In this document: piece by piece, positions 1-11,785 of the stretch | Position numbering within the stretch: position 1 is the stretch's first letter | Layout: each line of letters begins with the position of its first letter | Origin: Lingula anatina | Taxonomy: Eukaryota > Brachiopoda > Lingulata > Lingulida > Lingulidae | Reading direction: 5' to 3' | Assembly: GCF_001039355.2 (NCBI RefSeq) | Contig: NW_019775524.1 | Span: 365,030-390,484, forward strand | Length of the DNA stretch: 25,455 bases | Notes under the pieces: generated by a model | What the model saw: only the letters and a program-made list of their open reading frames with translations | Database searches by the model: none | What the model was told of the DNA's origin: nothing | Position numbers and translations under genes: made by a program

Positions 1-1625
1 TTCTAAAATATATTGTCTGATTAAATCTTTTTCACAGGATGCAGTCAACTGATGAGCTTATCACAGATTTTTATTGTTGTTAAGCATAATTTTTCCAAAT
101 TTGACAAATATTGGAATAGAGTTTTTAAAATTTTTAACGTTTAACTATTTTATGCCGTGGAATTTGCCCGACCTTTCAATGCAATTTTCAGTTTTCTCAA
201 ATATATTGTCCGATTAAATCTTTTTCATAGGTTGCAGGCAACTGATGAGCTTATCACAGATTTCCATTCATGTTAGGCATCATTTGTGCAAATTTCACAA
301 ATATAGAACTAGATTTGTCAAAATTATTAACGTTTAACTATATTATGCCATGGAATTTGCCTAACATTTCAATGTAATTTTCAGTTTTCTCAAATATATT
401 GTCCCGAAAAATGAGCTTATCACAGATTTTCATTGATGTTAGGCATCATTTGTCCAAATTTCACAAATATTGGAATAGATTAGTCAAAATTATTAAGGTT
501 TAACTATTTTATGTCATGGAATTTGCCCAAGCTTTCAATGCAATTTTCAGTTTTCTGAAATATATTGTCCAATATATTCTTTTTCATGGGACACAGTCAA
601 TTGGTAAGCTTAGCGCAGATTTTCATTGATGTTAGGCATCATTTGTCCAAATTTGACAAATATTGGACTAGATTTGTCAAAATTATCATCATTTAACTAT
701 TCTAAACAAAGTCACTTTTTAAAATTTAATTTAACTTTCAAATTATATATTCGTCTTTTTCCAGGTGACCCTTTCCGTACAACGGGTGGGTTCTTGGTGA
801 ACTGATACTTCCTGTATGGTCATGGCTAATTCCTATAGAAAAAGCAGGCAGTGAAAGACAGCAGCTAGAGCAGCGTTATGTCTCATCCTTGTGTACAATA
901 GATGGTATGTGGCAAGATTAAGGACATTGTCAAATGGTGCCCTAATCCTGATTCCAGAAACCCACTGTAAGGAGGAATCTGCATGTGGTATTGGTAGTAA
1001 GGAGAAGTCTTGAATGGTATATATTGTTTTCCAGATGACAGTTATGGGTAATTTGCCACCTCTAACACAAACAAACACAAATCATAACATTTGCTGTTTC
1101 ATGTGAGACTGAATTATATGTTGTTAAATATTGAAAAAGATTTGTCAAAATTATTAACATTTAAGTGTTTTATGGCATGGAATTTGCCAGTCTTTTCAGT
1201 GTAATTTTCAGTTTTCTAAAATATATTGTCCGATAAAATGTTTTTCATTGGACAAAGTCAACTGATGAGCTTATCACAGATATTTATTGATGTTAGACAT
1301 CATTTGTCCAAATTTGACGAATAATGGAAAAGATTTGTCAAAATTTTTCAGGTTTAACTATTTTATGTCATGGAATTTGCCCCCAATGTAATTTTCAGTC
1401 TTCTAAAATATATTGTCCTAAAAAATCTTTTTAATTAGACATAGACAACAGTTAATCTTAACTTTATCAAAATTATTAATGTTTAACTATTTTAGTCTGG
1501 GAAATTTGTCACTTTTTTAAATTTAATTTTCATTTTTTTTTTTTTTCAAATTATATATTGTTCTTTTTCCAGGTGACCTTTTCCATACAGCGGGTGGCTT
1601 CTTGGTGAAATGATACTTCCTGTCT
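1..1625. repeat. Degenerate satellite-like tandem array, period about 195 bp
   Basis: A unit containing 'gatgagcttatcacagat', then 'caaatttcacaaatattgga', 'ttaactattttatg' and 'caattttcagttttct' recurs. The 'agctta.c.cagat' landmark falls near 50, 245, 409, 605 and 1264. Spacing is about 195 bp apart from one unit shortened by roughly 30 bp. The array is broken at about 757-1125 by unrelated sequence. A second-level repeat is also present: the block starting 'tttttccaggtgacc' near 757-814 recurs at about 1565-1624. No coding potential is seen, and the left end is cut by the window edge. Confidence 0.8.
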
Positions 1626-2002
1626 GTGGGGAGTCTCACTAGATTACCGTCAGCTTAGCTGGCTTAAGCGTCTGTCCTGCCTACTAAAAGCTTTTACTAA
1701 AACTTTTACTTCTCCCCACAATTTTGTTAAAATATTCTTCAAAAAATTGAGAACTCTTGTTTACTGCATTTTGTAAAGTTTGTCAAGCAAAACACTGGAG
1801 GTGGTCTCCCTTTTTAGTTTCTATAGGAATTCGCTTTCTCCAGCCGGTGATACAATACCCAGAGGCGGTATCCACTCTCTAATACTGTAGTTTTCATCTT
1901 TCTCAAATAAATTATGAAAGAAAAAACACTTCAATTACACATACCAGATTAACTTGTTTTTTTTGTTAAGCTTAAGTGGTATACATTTCACAAACTTTGG
2001 AC
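1626..2002. other. Non-genic AT-rich spacer
   Basis: No open frame of note, RNA gene or inverted repeat was seen between the 195-bp array and the short tandem repeat. Confidence 0.5.
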
Positions 2003-2100
2003 TAGATTTCAGTTGTACAAATGTCACAAACATTGGATTTCAGTTGTACAAATGTCACAAACATTGGATTCCAGTTGTACAAATGTCACAAATGTTGGAC
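2003..2100. repeat. 31-bp tandem repeat, three copies
   Basis: The word 'cagttgtacaaatgtcac' followed by 'aaacattggattt' occurs three times head to tail, with substitutions only in the last copy. The 'caaatgtcacaaacattgga' portion resembles the 'caaatttcacaaatattgga' segment of the 195-bp array, so this may be a local expansion of that family. The open frame across it is an artefact of the repeat. Confidence 0.85.
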
Positions 2101-2986
2101 TTCCATTGACTTATCCATGGAATTTGCCAGTATTTTAAGTTCGGTTTCACTTTTCTCAAAAATTCACTTCAATTACACACAGTCAACAGATAAGCTTACC
2201 TCAATCGTAATTAAGTTGCTCTTTCTAGACTGAAACACAGATGTAGTTCTAACGTTTAAAAACCAACCTTATTAGATTTTTGCTCACTTTCACTATTCAC
2301 AGTTTGGCATATTTTAGTTGTGATTTAGTAAGTATTTACATGGGCCTCAAATCCTGTGCTTACTACATTTTTTAATATCCACAACACATGTATTTCTTTA
2401 TTGAGAACAGGTTATCATGTTGCTGTTAAGCATTGGGTAACAGAACATAAACATTATACTGTATCAAACATTTTTGCACTTCCATTTTTAAATGGCTTTC
2501 TTAATTTACCCCCAGTACAGCGACAGTAGACTGTTTTCATGTCATTGTTTCCACCATGTGTTATATATCTGTCTGTATACAAAAGTACATGACAGCTTTT
2601 CTGCCTTGTCACTGGTGTACAGTATGTCCTCAGAAAAAATCGTCCTCCTTAAGAAGTCCAAATAAACCGGTGTGCCGGGAAAAGTACGTTACATACACCT
2701 GTACATACACTGTAGATTCATATGTGGACATACAAAGACGTAGATGTCATATACGGATACATGTAGTATGTTGATATCATAATGTGATAGGTACTTATAA
2801 TTGCAACAGAGACGATCATATTTTCCTCCAGGTGGCGTTATAGTATACTGCCCAGTTTGTCAAACGTGGCGAAAACTGTTCAGATAAAAGCAGTGGACCA
2901 TTTTAGAATAGCCAGTGACCTACATAATATTATTTCATTTTGGGTGTTTTTTTCTGGTTTGTTTTTGAAATATATTCAACAAAATG

Positions 2987-2989
<3 letters not shown>

Positions 2990-3026
<37 letters not shown>
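2990..3026. repeat. (TA)n microsatellite
   Basis: Uninterrupted TA dinucleotides, about 18 units, followed by 'tgtatatgc'. Confidence 0.95.
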
Positions 3027-3032
<6 letters not shown>

Positions 3033-4020
3033 GCATTTTGATTTTAGTAAATTGTTAATCAAGTTTTGCTTGTCAGATTAGGATGAGGGTTGGACAGAAA
3101 AGCTTTAGCCCCTCCCCCATAAATTGAACCTACTATCTGGGAAGAGTTGTTACACCCTCCGTGATCAGTGAGTGGACGCAAGGCGGTCTGGAAACTAAGT
3201 ATACCAATATTTATGTTGCGACCTATTTAGTATAATGTTTCAGTGTATCAGTGTTAGGGATTTAATGTTCACTTATTTGTTGTTTATTTTATAAGAAATA
3301 CTGTGACGCGTGCATGCATAAAAATAGCTTGGCCATTCCCCAGTGTTTCCCCCATAGCTTTTTGCTTCCTCCATAACTTCACCTTATCACGTCCTATGGA
3401 AATGAAAACTGTTTCGAACTTCGTTGGTAGAAAAAGTATCAGCAGTTGAAGACGTACCAGAAGAATATTTACAAGAAGCAGACAAAAAAGGGGGAAATGC
3501 TGTGGAATCTCCCATTTAAATTGCTATTTACTGACATGTAAATATTTGTAGTAGGCGGTTGGTGGTCGAAATAAAGAGCATAACACTCAGTAGGTGCACA
3601 GTATAAGTATTACACTTCCATTTCTAATTTCGGCACGATTTCACTAGTCCAGTTGTACTATTTCAGTCCGTTGAATATATAAGTTGAATTATAGCTACAC
3701 TGTACAGATTTTTGTATGACGGGAGCTTTAAAAATTGTGGCTTCACTGGCCAACGATGTCAACCCTTCAAGGCATAGGGGGCGAACTGATAGGGCAAAAT
3801 ACTGTTTCAAACATATGTTAATCGTTCTGTCGATACCTTTAAAATAAAGCATTGGTTACTAGAAACATGGCATGTTTAAGACTGCGTGGTCATCAGATAC
3901 AGGTTTGGTTTATTTTAGTAAAGATATCTTCCCCTTATGCCTTTTAAAGTGCTCTATTCTCGTAAGACTTCAAGTTTGCCGCCGTGGCCTTTGTTAAATG
4001 GTATTACAATAATGATTACC

Positions 4021-4137
4021 CTCTGCCAGGGCCACAGATTGATTTTTCACTAGATACACATTTTCACAGATATGTCTCTAGTTAATTTTTACATGAAAGA
4101 GAAAAGTGCACATGAAACCAGCGGCCCTGGGAGAGTG
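4021..4137. mobile_element. Possible short MITE with CAGGGCC ends
   Basis: The left end 'ctctgccagggccacag' is matched by 'cagcggccctgggagag' at about 4119-4135 in inverse orientation (14 of 17 positions). The interior is about 80 bp of AT-rich DNA without coding capacity. CAGGG-type termini are typical of hAT-derived MITEs, but no target-site duplication is visible. Confidence 0.4.
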
Positions 4138-5129
4138 TAGGTTATGATACACGCGAACAAGAAAGTTCGGAAACGTGAAATTGTTTTTCAATAATCAAAA
4201 AGATATGTAATGTGTTGGGAAAATCTTCTGTGTAAATAAAGATTAACAAATGGTGGGTTTATTATCCATCAATATTTGGTTAAAATATTTACCGTAACTA
4301 ATAATGATTATTTTATAACTATTCAAAATAACGATGTTTCCGAACTTTTTGGGGCGAAAGTAGCAGTATGGTAACGAGTTGTGATTTGGCGTTACGCTGT
4401 CGTGTGAATAAAATATGCAGAAATATGGAAACTTTTGATCGTCCAGAAAAGCTTAATTGGCTCAATTTTGCAGTTTTTTTCATAAGGCAAAGGTGTGTGT
4501 TTAGAAAGATCATTTGGAAGATACAAAATTTACAGATATTTTTTCCCGACAGCGATTTTCATGAAATGTTTCTTTTTCCACGTTTTATACTGTCGTAATA
4601 AATCAAATAAATCATGTAATTATAGAAATAGCCACAAGTTATTGATCTTATTAGTCAGTGACGCACACATTCTGTGTGATATTTGATGAACTGCTTTATA
4701 TCTCTTTAATTACTGTCAGTTTCTCAAATTTGTTCTGAATTTTTTTTTTGAAATGCTTGTAGATATATATATAACACCAAACCATAAACGAGTAGTTAAG
4801 TTGACCGTTTATTGGTGAAATGTAATACATTTGTTGTATATGTTACACCTTTAAATCAACAGATATAACTTTGTCTGTTACATGCATGTCTTACGGATAT
4901 TCAAAGTGATTAAGTAGTGATTTAAGTGTTTAACTTTGTAGTTTTACATTAAAATGCTTAAATATAATTAATAAGTTGTTGTTGGGCAGTGAATAAAGAC
5001 TTTCCAAGTATACAAAATGTCTTAGTTGTTTCTTTGACGGTTGCATTGCTCAGCGGCAACCTGAGGCTGGGCTTCGACCTTGGCTTACGTTTCTAATTTT
5101 TTTTAATAAATTGGGATTTTTCAAAAGAA

Positions 5130-5385
5130 TTTTACTTTGGTAACTACAAGAACTTCATTGATTCAGTGGCACCCCTCGGGTTTGGGTCGTTTCCTGGTTC
5201 GGGTACTTGGAAATCATTGAATACTTTTCAAGGGGCTTTACAGAATTTTCCCTTTGGTTACTATAAGAGGAAAGTTTTCCCGAGGAGGGTGGGTGAGAAC
5301 ACTTAGAGGAGTAGGTAACGCGCTTGCCTCCGACTCAACAAGTCCCAAGTTCGAATCCTGGTGCTCCTGGGTCCCAGCAAATTGC
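5130..5385 (+). repeat. tRNA-derived SINE-like sequence
   Basis: A box-like word TAGAGGAGTAGG (5304-5315, 11 of 12 to TRGYNNANNNGG) is followed 44 bp later by a B box AGTTCGAATCC (5348-5358, one mismatch to GGTTCGANNCC). Between them is the 'taacgcgcttgcctcc' word common in tRNA-like SINE heads. The T arm can fold with one mismatch, but no acceptor stem pairs across 5290-5370, so it is not an intact tRNA. An imperfect direct repeat ('gaattttactttggtaact' near 5130, a variant near 5240) precedes it. Element boundaries are not defined. Confidence 0.5.
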
Positions 5386-5539
5386 CTTTTGCAAAAAATT
5401 CAAATAAGTAAGGTAAACTACCAATATAAGAGGATCCCACATTTCACAAGAAGCTAGTGGAGTTACATGTAGTAGTTCAAATCGAGCTAAAGGGAACAGG
5501 TGAATAATGAAATGGAATTCAACATACAAGTTTCTGTAC

Positions 5540-8420
5540 ATTATTTTCATTATTTATTGTTTCAACAAAGTCCAAGTAATTTCAACATAGTTTCATACAA
5601 AACAGAATACATGAAATTACATTTTTCTACATTGATAGCAATCTTTATAAAAGCGTCAAATTTCTAAAAAAAAATCTATAAATTATGCTTTAACAAAAAA
5701 ATACAAGAAGTCTACTTCATACATAAAAAGTATTTTATGCACTTTGGAAATTGCTGCTGAAACAACGAATTCTTTTTATTTATATAAAAGAGAATTTCGA
5801 CAATGCTTACCAAAACAAAATTCATTAAAAAAATTGACCAGAACTGGTAGATAAATTGAAAGTCCAACCATATCATACTTATCAACTTTTGTTCGAAGTT
5901 GACTTTAATAGTTGATTACTAATTCCATCGAGGAGCAGTGTCCAATTTCAGTGGTGTGAACGAAATCAAAATTCCAAAACGCCTGTAATCTCACATGGGC
6001 GTCTTCCCCTCACGTGCACTCGCACTCACGCACACCTTGTTCTATGCCGTCGTGCTGATTCTCGCACAGAAAAAGGTAGACAAAAATAGTCATTTTTAAG
6101 AATCGAGTGTTTTACATCATTTTGTTTTCATTTCATTTTATCCTAATATTGGTAGATTTGTGACACGACTTTGAGCGAAAACTAAAATTTGCACACATGC
6201 GAATCAGGAACGGCATAAAAAACATGGTTAATTTACAAGCTTATTCTGGTCATAACAATTTAAGAAAAATATACAAACAAAACTGAAAAGATTACGAAAA
6301 AACGGTGACTTAAGATTCATTAATTCGTAAATGCTAATACCCTTACTATGGTCTCCGGTGCTCAGTGATCAAGAAACACTTAGCAAAAAATACCCCAACA
6401 GGACGTGCTGGACTTGCATCTTATCAGACCTTTTCCTCTCAATGACCCCTTCATCACAACCAAAGAAATATTGATTAATAAAATACTGATAAATTTTGGT
6501 GGCCCTAAGAAGGGACAATTTGTATCACGTGGGTAACATATATTCCCCTACTGCAATAACGAATGCGCAGTAATTTCGAGAAAATCTATTCTTCTCCTGG
6601 TTTCATTTTCTTAACATTGTTTTAAACCCTCCCAGCACAGTAAATGTGTATCTGTCACTGACCAGACACAATATCAAAACACCAAAACCAAAGTAAGTTC
6701 ATTCTTAACATGCGTCACAAACCTATATCCACACTTTAAAAAAGGATCGTTTCTTATACATGGGCAATTCTGCAATCACGTGGACAAATTTTATCATATA
6801 ACGCTGTGATTTCCAAAGCATTATAACTTGAAGAACAGTTTGTAAGTTATTTTAAATTAACAACTTGTTCTTTTTTCAAACTTAACAGTCAATATATGTA
6901 ACCGTTAGTCTCTCGAAAGTTTCATGTAATAAAGTTGAGATATTTTTCTTCTCGGAATTTCTCAGAATTCAATTCAATTCAAAACAAATATTTAAAATAT
7001 CTTCAAATGCGCAGCTAAGTGGCTAACTGAAGATTTGCCCACAGAAAAAATTACTTACAACTAGAAAATCAATAGTGCTGGCACAGTACTCTACCTAAAA
7101 ATCGCCTTATAATTATAATAATTGATAACTATCATTTTCGTTTTCATCCATCTCTTCAGCAAAATACTTTTTGCATTAAAATTAGTTTGTTACGAGTGAA
7201 CTCCAAAAAGTGGCGTATTTTTGTTTGAGAACTGATGGGTTCCTCCTCCTGACACAATAAGAAATATATACAATAAATAAAATACCTTGAAACAATATGA
7301 GCGGATGGAGTACAGTACTACGATTTAGAAAAAATTATAATATATAACCAGCAATATGCAGGGTCGACGCCAACCATTTCTTTCTTTTTCTCTGATCAAC
7401 AATTAAATGCTGCAACAATTAATTTGATACACGTTTTATGCAAAATATTATTATTCAAGGCAAAGATTACATTTCAAATTTGAAAGATTACATATCAAAT
7501 GTCAACCCTGCAAGACAAACTTCAACAAGCGAGACAATCCGGGCGCGAGCGATGTCCAACATGAATCTGATGTCTTTGATCGGCGATGCATCCAATTACC
7601 CGGTAAACAGCAGTTCGGAGCCACTGAAATAAACAAAGAAAATAACATTCACGACACGGTTTGATGAAGCAGTATTTGCATATTTTTACAGCATGCTATT
7701 TTGGAATAAATGCGATTATGTTAACAAAACACTATTGTGCCATTCCTGTTCTTTTCTACCCTGTGCACACCGTTTAGTGACAACTTTGCATTCATATGTA
7801 AGATGCGATATGAAAGGACCAGGTGCCCGGATTACGGAAATTATTCAATGAAAGCCAGTGAATGAAAACATTTGGCAGATGGGCCCAATTTGTATAAAAT
7901 TGACAGGATCTAAAAAAAACTCATCTAGGCACGTTTTCACTTACCAAGCCAGGATTTTCAGTGGGAGGGGGCGAGTGAACTAGGATACATTAGCTGTATT
8001 TCGTCTAGTTTCGTGCCATGTACAATTTTTTTTTTTGCGCTTTTGATATGTTCTTGTTACTGTTTTGATTTGTTTATTTGTTTTGGAGAAGGAATACCTC
8101 TTAAACTAAGGGAGGGACACTGTAGCCCAGTCCACCTCCCCACCCACGCCTCAACTCCCCAACCTGGTCCCGTCGTCTCCAGGAATATAGTGACACAATA
8201 GTTCAACATCTTATTGATGAATGTGCATTTATTTGTTTGAAGTTTGCTTTCATAAACAATATATTTTGGATACTTTGAAAACTGGCCAGTGACCTCGCCA
8301 ATAAAACAATTAGGAGAAAGTAGATATCTGCCCAGTGGTCTTACTTGTTGAGGACTTGTTCAGACCTTTGGACAGCTGCAATAAGCCCCTCACTTCCTGA
8401 TTGGCAAGTGCGTTCCTTCT
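5540..8420 (-). CDS. Possible 3' end of an unidentified gene (two exons plus long 3' UTR)
   Basis: Two short coding segments with good splice signals fit together on this strand. A 76-nt exon at 8345-8420 has a strong acceptor (pyrimidine-rich, ending ATTTCAG) and a GTAAGA donor; its open frame reads KERTCQSGSEGLIAAVQRS then EQVLN. The next acceptor is also strong (TTTGTTTATTTCAG, exon starting at 7623). The phases agree, giving a C-terminus NGSELLFTG and a TAA at 7596-7598. About 2 kb of AT-rich sequence follows, down to an AATAAA on this strand (5553-5558), as expected for a 3' UTR. I do not recognise the protein and found no convincing upstream exons. The evidence is splice signals, phase and composition only. 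The open frame on the other strand at 7438-7632 overlaps and is the rival reading. Confidence 0.35.
5553..5558 (-). promoter_or_regulatory. Candidate polyadenylation signal AATAAA
   Basis: TTTATT on the plus strand reads AATAAA on the minus strand, about 2.04 kb downstream of the TAA at 7596-7598. It would end the long 3' UTR of the uncertain gene at 7596-8420. Confidence 0.25.
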
Positions 8421-11400
8421 CTGAAATTACAGAAAACAAAGCCTTAAAACCTTGAGCTGATTTTGAAATTTTAATGGAGTATGTATTGGACATAAGTGCA
8501 ATGTTCCCACAGTCATAAGGACTAAAATGTGCGAAACGCATCATTTGGGCAAACGTCGTCTACACAAAATACACAGCGTTATCTTATATCACCTATACAA
8601 TACTACGGCATCTTCCTGTCATTTTCTGTGCTACATTTTGGCCTGCATGTGAAAATTGCAGCAACGTACCATGAACCTCTGTCTTCTCCATCTTCTACTG
8701 ACCTTGGTCCTATCTGAACACCTCTCACCGAAATGCTCACCTGTATTACATAACAATGTACAGGTCACCCGCTTTTCGTACGCAAGTTTCGATTTAAACT
8801 TGTTTTTGTAATTTGACATAGCACAATGGGTCCTAGTCCGGGATGGTTATTTAGGCTTTCTACCATCATAATGGCAAAAATAATAACATCTTATCAACCA
8901 TTAGGTTTGATATCAAATTATTTGGCTATGTTTCACCTCCCCCCCCCCCCCAAAAAAAAAATCACCTGTACCGGTTGTGTTAGAGAAGACAAGATGCGGT
9001 TTTTGTTTACCCGATTTGTATGTTAAACGTTAAAATAAGTGGCAGCGTTCAGCGTGAGTACAGCTTATTTAACTGGAGCTGTCACAGCTAGGATTGACTT
9101 AACAGATGTGTTTAATAAAGTACATAAAAAAACTAATACTGACTCAGACTAGTTGTAAATGTTCTCACCTCCCTGGGGAGGATACAGCCCAGCTGCCGTA
9201 TAATAGGGTACCATTGGGAGGGGGGGGGGGGTGATCACAATTCACGGGAAATAAAATCATCAATTCAAAAATCACAGTAAATAAAACTTTATTTATATTT
9301 CACTTAAAATGCGCGTCAAAGATCACGAATCACCGGGTATAACGACTTTCTTTCACGAATAACGGAGAGTAAAAAGCTGCATGTGCGAGTTACAGGAATG
9401 ACGCTAAATAGAATGGATGTTTCACGAATCTTGGGAAGTAAATAGTGGCTTTCCAGGGTAAGGAAAATACCCAATGAGAGTCTCGTATGGGGCTGAGAAA
9501 ACTACATGTAGCGTACGAACAATACTGCAGCGACAACTACCTTCTCTTAGAAGATTACTTTTGCAAAGTACCCCCCCCCCCATGCGCCAAATTTTAATTT
9601 AAAAACTACCAGTCAAGACGTCTGTTATCAGTCTCTACCAGTATTTCAGAGTAAGGACGCATTTTGTGACAGGGAACTTTCGAAATTTATACTATCAAAT
9701 AACATGTTTTAATTGAGCTTATTATATATCTAGGGCGTATGTTTATTTGTCACACAAGTCTTACTGAAGAATAAAGTAACATAGAGAGCTAGCAACGCTG
9801 TCAATGTTTGTACAGTAATCCGTATCAAAATTCAAGGTCACGGGGGTAAATATAATGCTTTTTATAATAAATATCATAGCGAAGTTATTATATATTTATT
9901 TATAAAAATAGTTATTGAGGGTAAAACATAGTAAATAAAAAAATTGTCTTCCCCATGGCCTTCAGGTAATGGTCACTGATGTTTAATTACAAGAAATAAT
10001 TTTAATTGATTAAAAATAAATAGGGTACCACCATAAGATACGTGTCATTTTCAAAAGCAGACTCTAGTCTAGTTATTCTATCGGCACGTGCATTTATCGG
10101 TACATGGGTTTATAGGTATGGGGACGTACATGTAGAAGTATCGGGTCCCGTTATCTGTCCAGACGTATCTGTCGAGACGTACCTATCAGGACTGGTAGGA
10201 ATTGAGACTTAATGGAGCTGGATGGAAAATGTACTTTGCTTTAATTTTGACGGAAGCTGTCGAAAGACTTTGACTGACAGTTTTATAAATAAACGTCAAT
10301 CACAATCATTACGCAGTTGATAACTGCAGTTGTCGAACATGCAAAGTTCCAGCTTCCATCACCATTTGATTGACAACGTGCCAATCAAATCATTCAGTTT
10401 TGACAGATCCCGTCAAGTAATAACAGTTTGATTGACAGGTTATATTGACAAACGTCAATTGTGATAGGGACAAGCAGACGCAGAGACAAAAAATACCCCA
10501 TCTGAGGTTTTGGTCGTCTTAATCCATCCCTTGTGGTTAAATGAGGAAAATTCCCATTTCTATAGCTCAGTACCATTATTTTATCTTATTTGTAATTTTT
10601 TCCGGACCGTGTTGTTTGCCGTGCGTGGGAAGTTGCGTGCGTACCTCACATCGCTCGATCGTTCAGTAATTTCTCTCCTACAAAGTTGCCTAGTTTTTTT
10701 CAGTCTTATCACTGGTGCGTACATTCCAATTATCGGCATATATAAGGAATGACAGTAAATAAAACTTAATTTTTATAAAGTTTTAAAACTTTTCAAAATA
10801 GTAAGTACTGTTAAAATTAATTATTGAAAATTGTTCTTTATTACATTCATCTGCATCACATGACTTTATTCTTTTCCCTGTCACAAGAGACTCTTTCAAG
10901 AATACATCTGTAACGGTCTAGTTTGTTCCTGTTATTTGAAAGCATTTACCCTTAGGTAATATAATACTTCTTTCTCTTTTTCGAAAATCTTTTTTTTCTA
11001 TTAAAGAAGTTCCACTATGCATTCATTCCGGAATTTCTTCAAGTAAGGCCACGCTTTTGAAAAAGAACGGGAGCGGGACAGGGACAATAGAGACAACCGG
11101 TGAAGCAGAACAAGTAGAAATGGGAGCAGTAAATATATCTATATTTATATATTCGTTTTCATCAGATTTAGTCAGTTTTACATTCACATTGTTTTCAAAC
11201 ATTATTTTATTTATAATTCCCCCCATCATACTGTCACAGTATTCAAAGTAAAGAAACCGGTCCCACCGTCAGTGCGTGCTCATCCCAGCTGTCCAGATTG
11301 TCTTTGCACGTACATGTATGTTCGTGAAAAAATATTTTTGAAAGCCTTAGCTGCTGACACTACGTCAATTTGGCTTTACCTGTACTTCACTAGTAAACTC

Positions 11401-11493
11401 GGTATGATACAATCATCAAAAGCAATATCGCCTGTATTACCAGAAGGTCACAAAGATTAATTTTGATAAATTGCGTTTTAACCCCAGAACTAT
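8421..11493. other. Intergenic region with low-complexity and degenerate repeats
   Basis: No gene is supported here. It contains a C/A homopolymer pair at about 8939-8960, a G run near 9218-9230, a C run near 9570-9581, the degenerate CACGAAT repeats at about 9237-9440, and short repeated words around 10145-10190 ('tatctgtc.agacg'). Open frames near 10510-10752 and 11023-11251 lack recognisable motifs or splice-bounded structure. Confidence 0.5.
9237..9440. repeat. Degenerate CACGAATcacGGgaagTAAA repeat cluster
   Basis: Variants of a roughly 25-bp phrase recur at least five times: 'ttcacgggaaataaaa', 'aatcacagtaaataaaac', 'cacgaatcaccgggtata', 'cacgaataacggagagtaaa' and 'cacgaatcttgggaagtaaa'. 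Spacing is irregular, so this looks like an eroded repeat and not a clean satellite. Confidence 0.45.
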
Positions 11494-11499
11494 TTTATT
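11494..11499 (-). promoter_or_regulatory. Candidate polyadenylation signal of copy A
   Basis: TTTATT on the plus strand is AATAAA on the minus strand, 287 nt beyond the TAA of copy A. It is the first perfect match noticed downstream of the stop and gives a plausible short 3' UTR. Confidence 0.35.
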
Positions 11500-11511
11500 A
11501 CTTACGAAAGA

Positions 11512-11545
11512 GTGTGTGTGTGTGTGGGTGTGTGTGGGTGTGTGT
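11512..11545. repeat. (TG)n microsatellite
   Basis: TG dinucleotide run with two internal GGG interruptions, located in the predicted 3' UTR of copy A. Confidence 0.9.
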
Positions 11546-11785
11546 CCAAAGATCAAATAAGCTAGAAAGGATATGTCGAAATATGATAATATGCCTAGAT
11601 GGCAATAATAACCATAGATGGGGCTGACTTTAGAAATAAGTATTCTTATTCCACTCGAATATAGTACATATATTTTAGCAATTATTGGCCAATTAGGGAA
11701 AGAACTAAAACGGGATCTTTCCTATGGAGTGATAATTTGGCCTTATGCTTTTTAGAAATGCATAGATAATCATCACAATCTCTTC

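Larger units (their letters stand above)
2106..5110. other. Non-genic AT-rich region
   Basis: About 3 kb with only short, low-complexity open frames on both strands and no recognisable protein motif. It contains the TA microsatellite at 2990-3026 and a possible short inverted-repeat element at 4021-4137. I found no RNA gene and no splice-bounded coding segment. Confidence 0.5.

Noticed and set aside
833-1078. 81-codon minus-strand frame inside the satellite interruption
   Set aside because: No recognised motif, no clear splice bounds, and located within a repeat array; probably a fragment of an inserted repeat or chance.
1990-2100. CRISPR-like short direct repeats
   Set aside because: The repeats are contiguous without unique spacers and the DNA is eukaryotic; simple tandem repeat.
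2857-3081. 74-codon frame with a run of IYIYIY
   Set aside because: Produced by the TA microsatellite at 2990-3026.
7438-7632. 64-codon plus-strand frame ending NSSSEPLK
   Set aside because: No recognised motif and no plus-strand gene context. The minus strand has strong splice acceptors and a matching upstream exon here, though neither reading is proven.
10280-10460. Repeated AAACGTCAAT and TTGATTGACA words as a possible regulatory cluster
   Set aside because: Too few and too degenerate to define a site or an inverted-repeat element; no adjacent supported gene.
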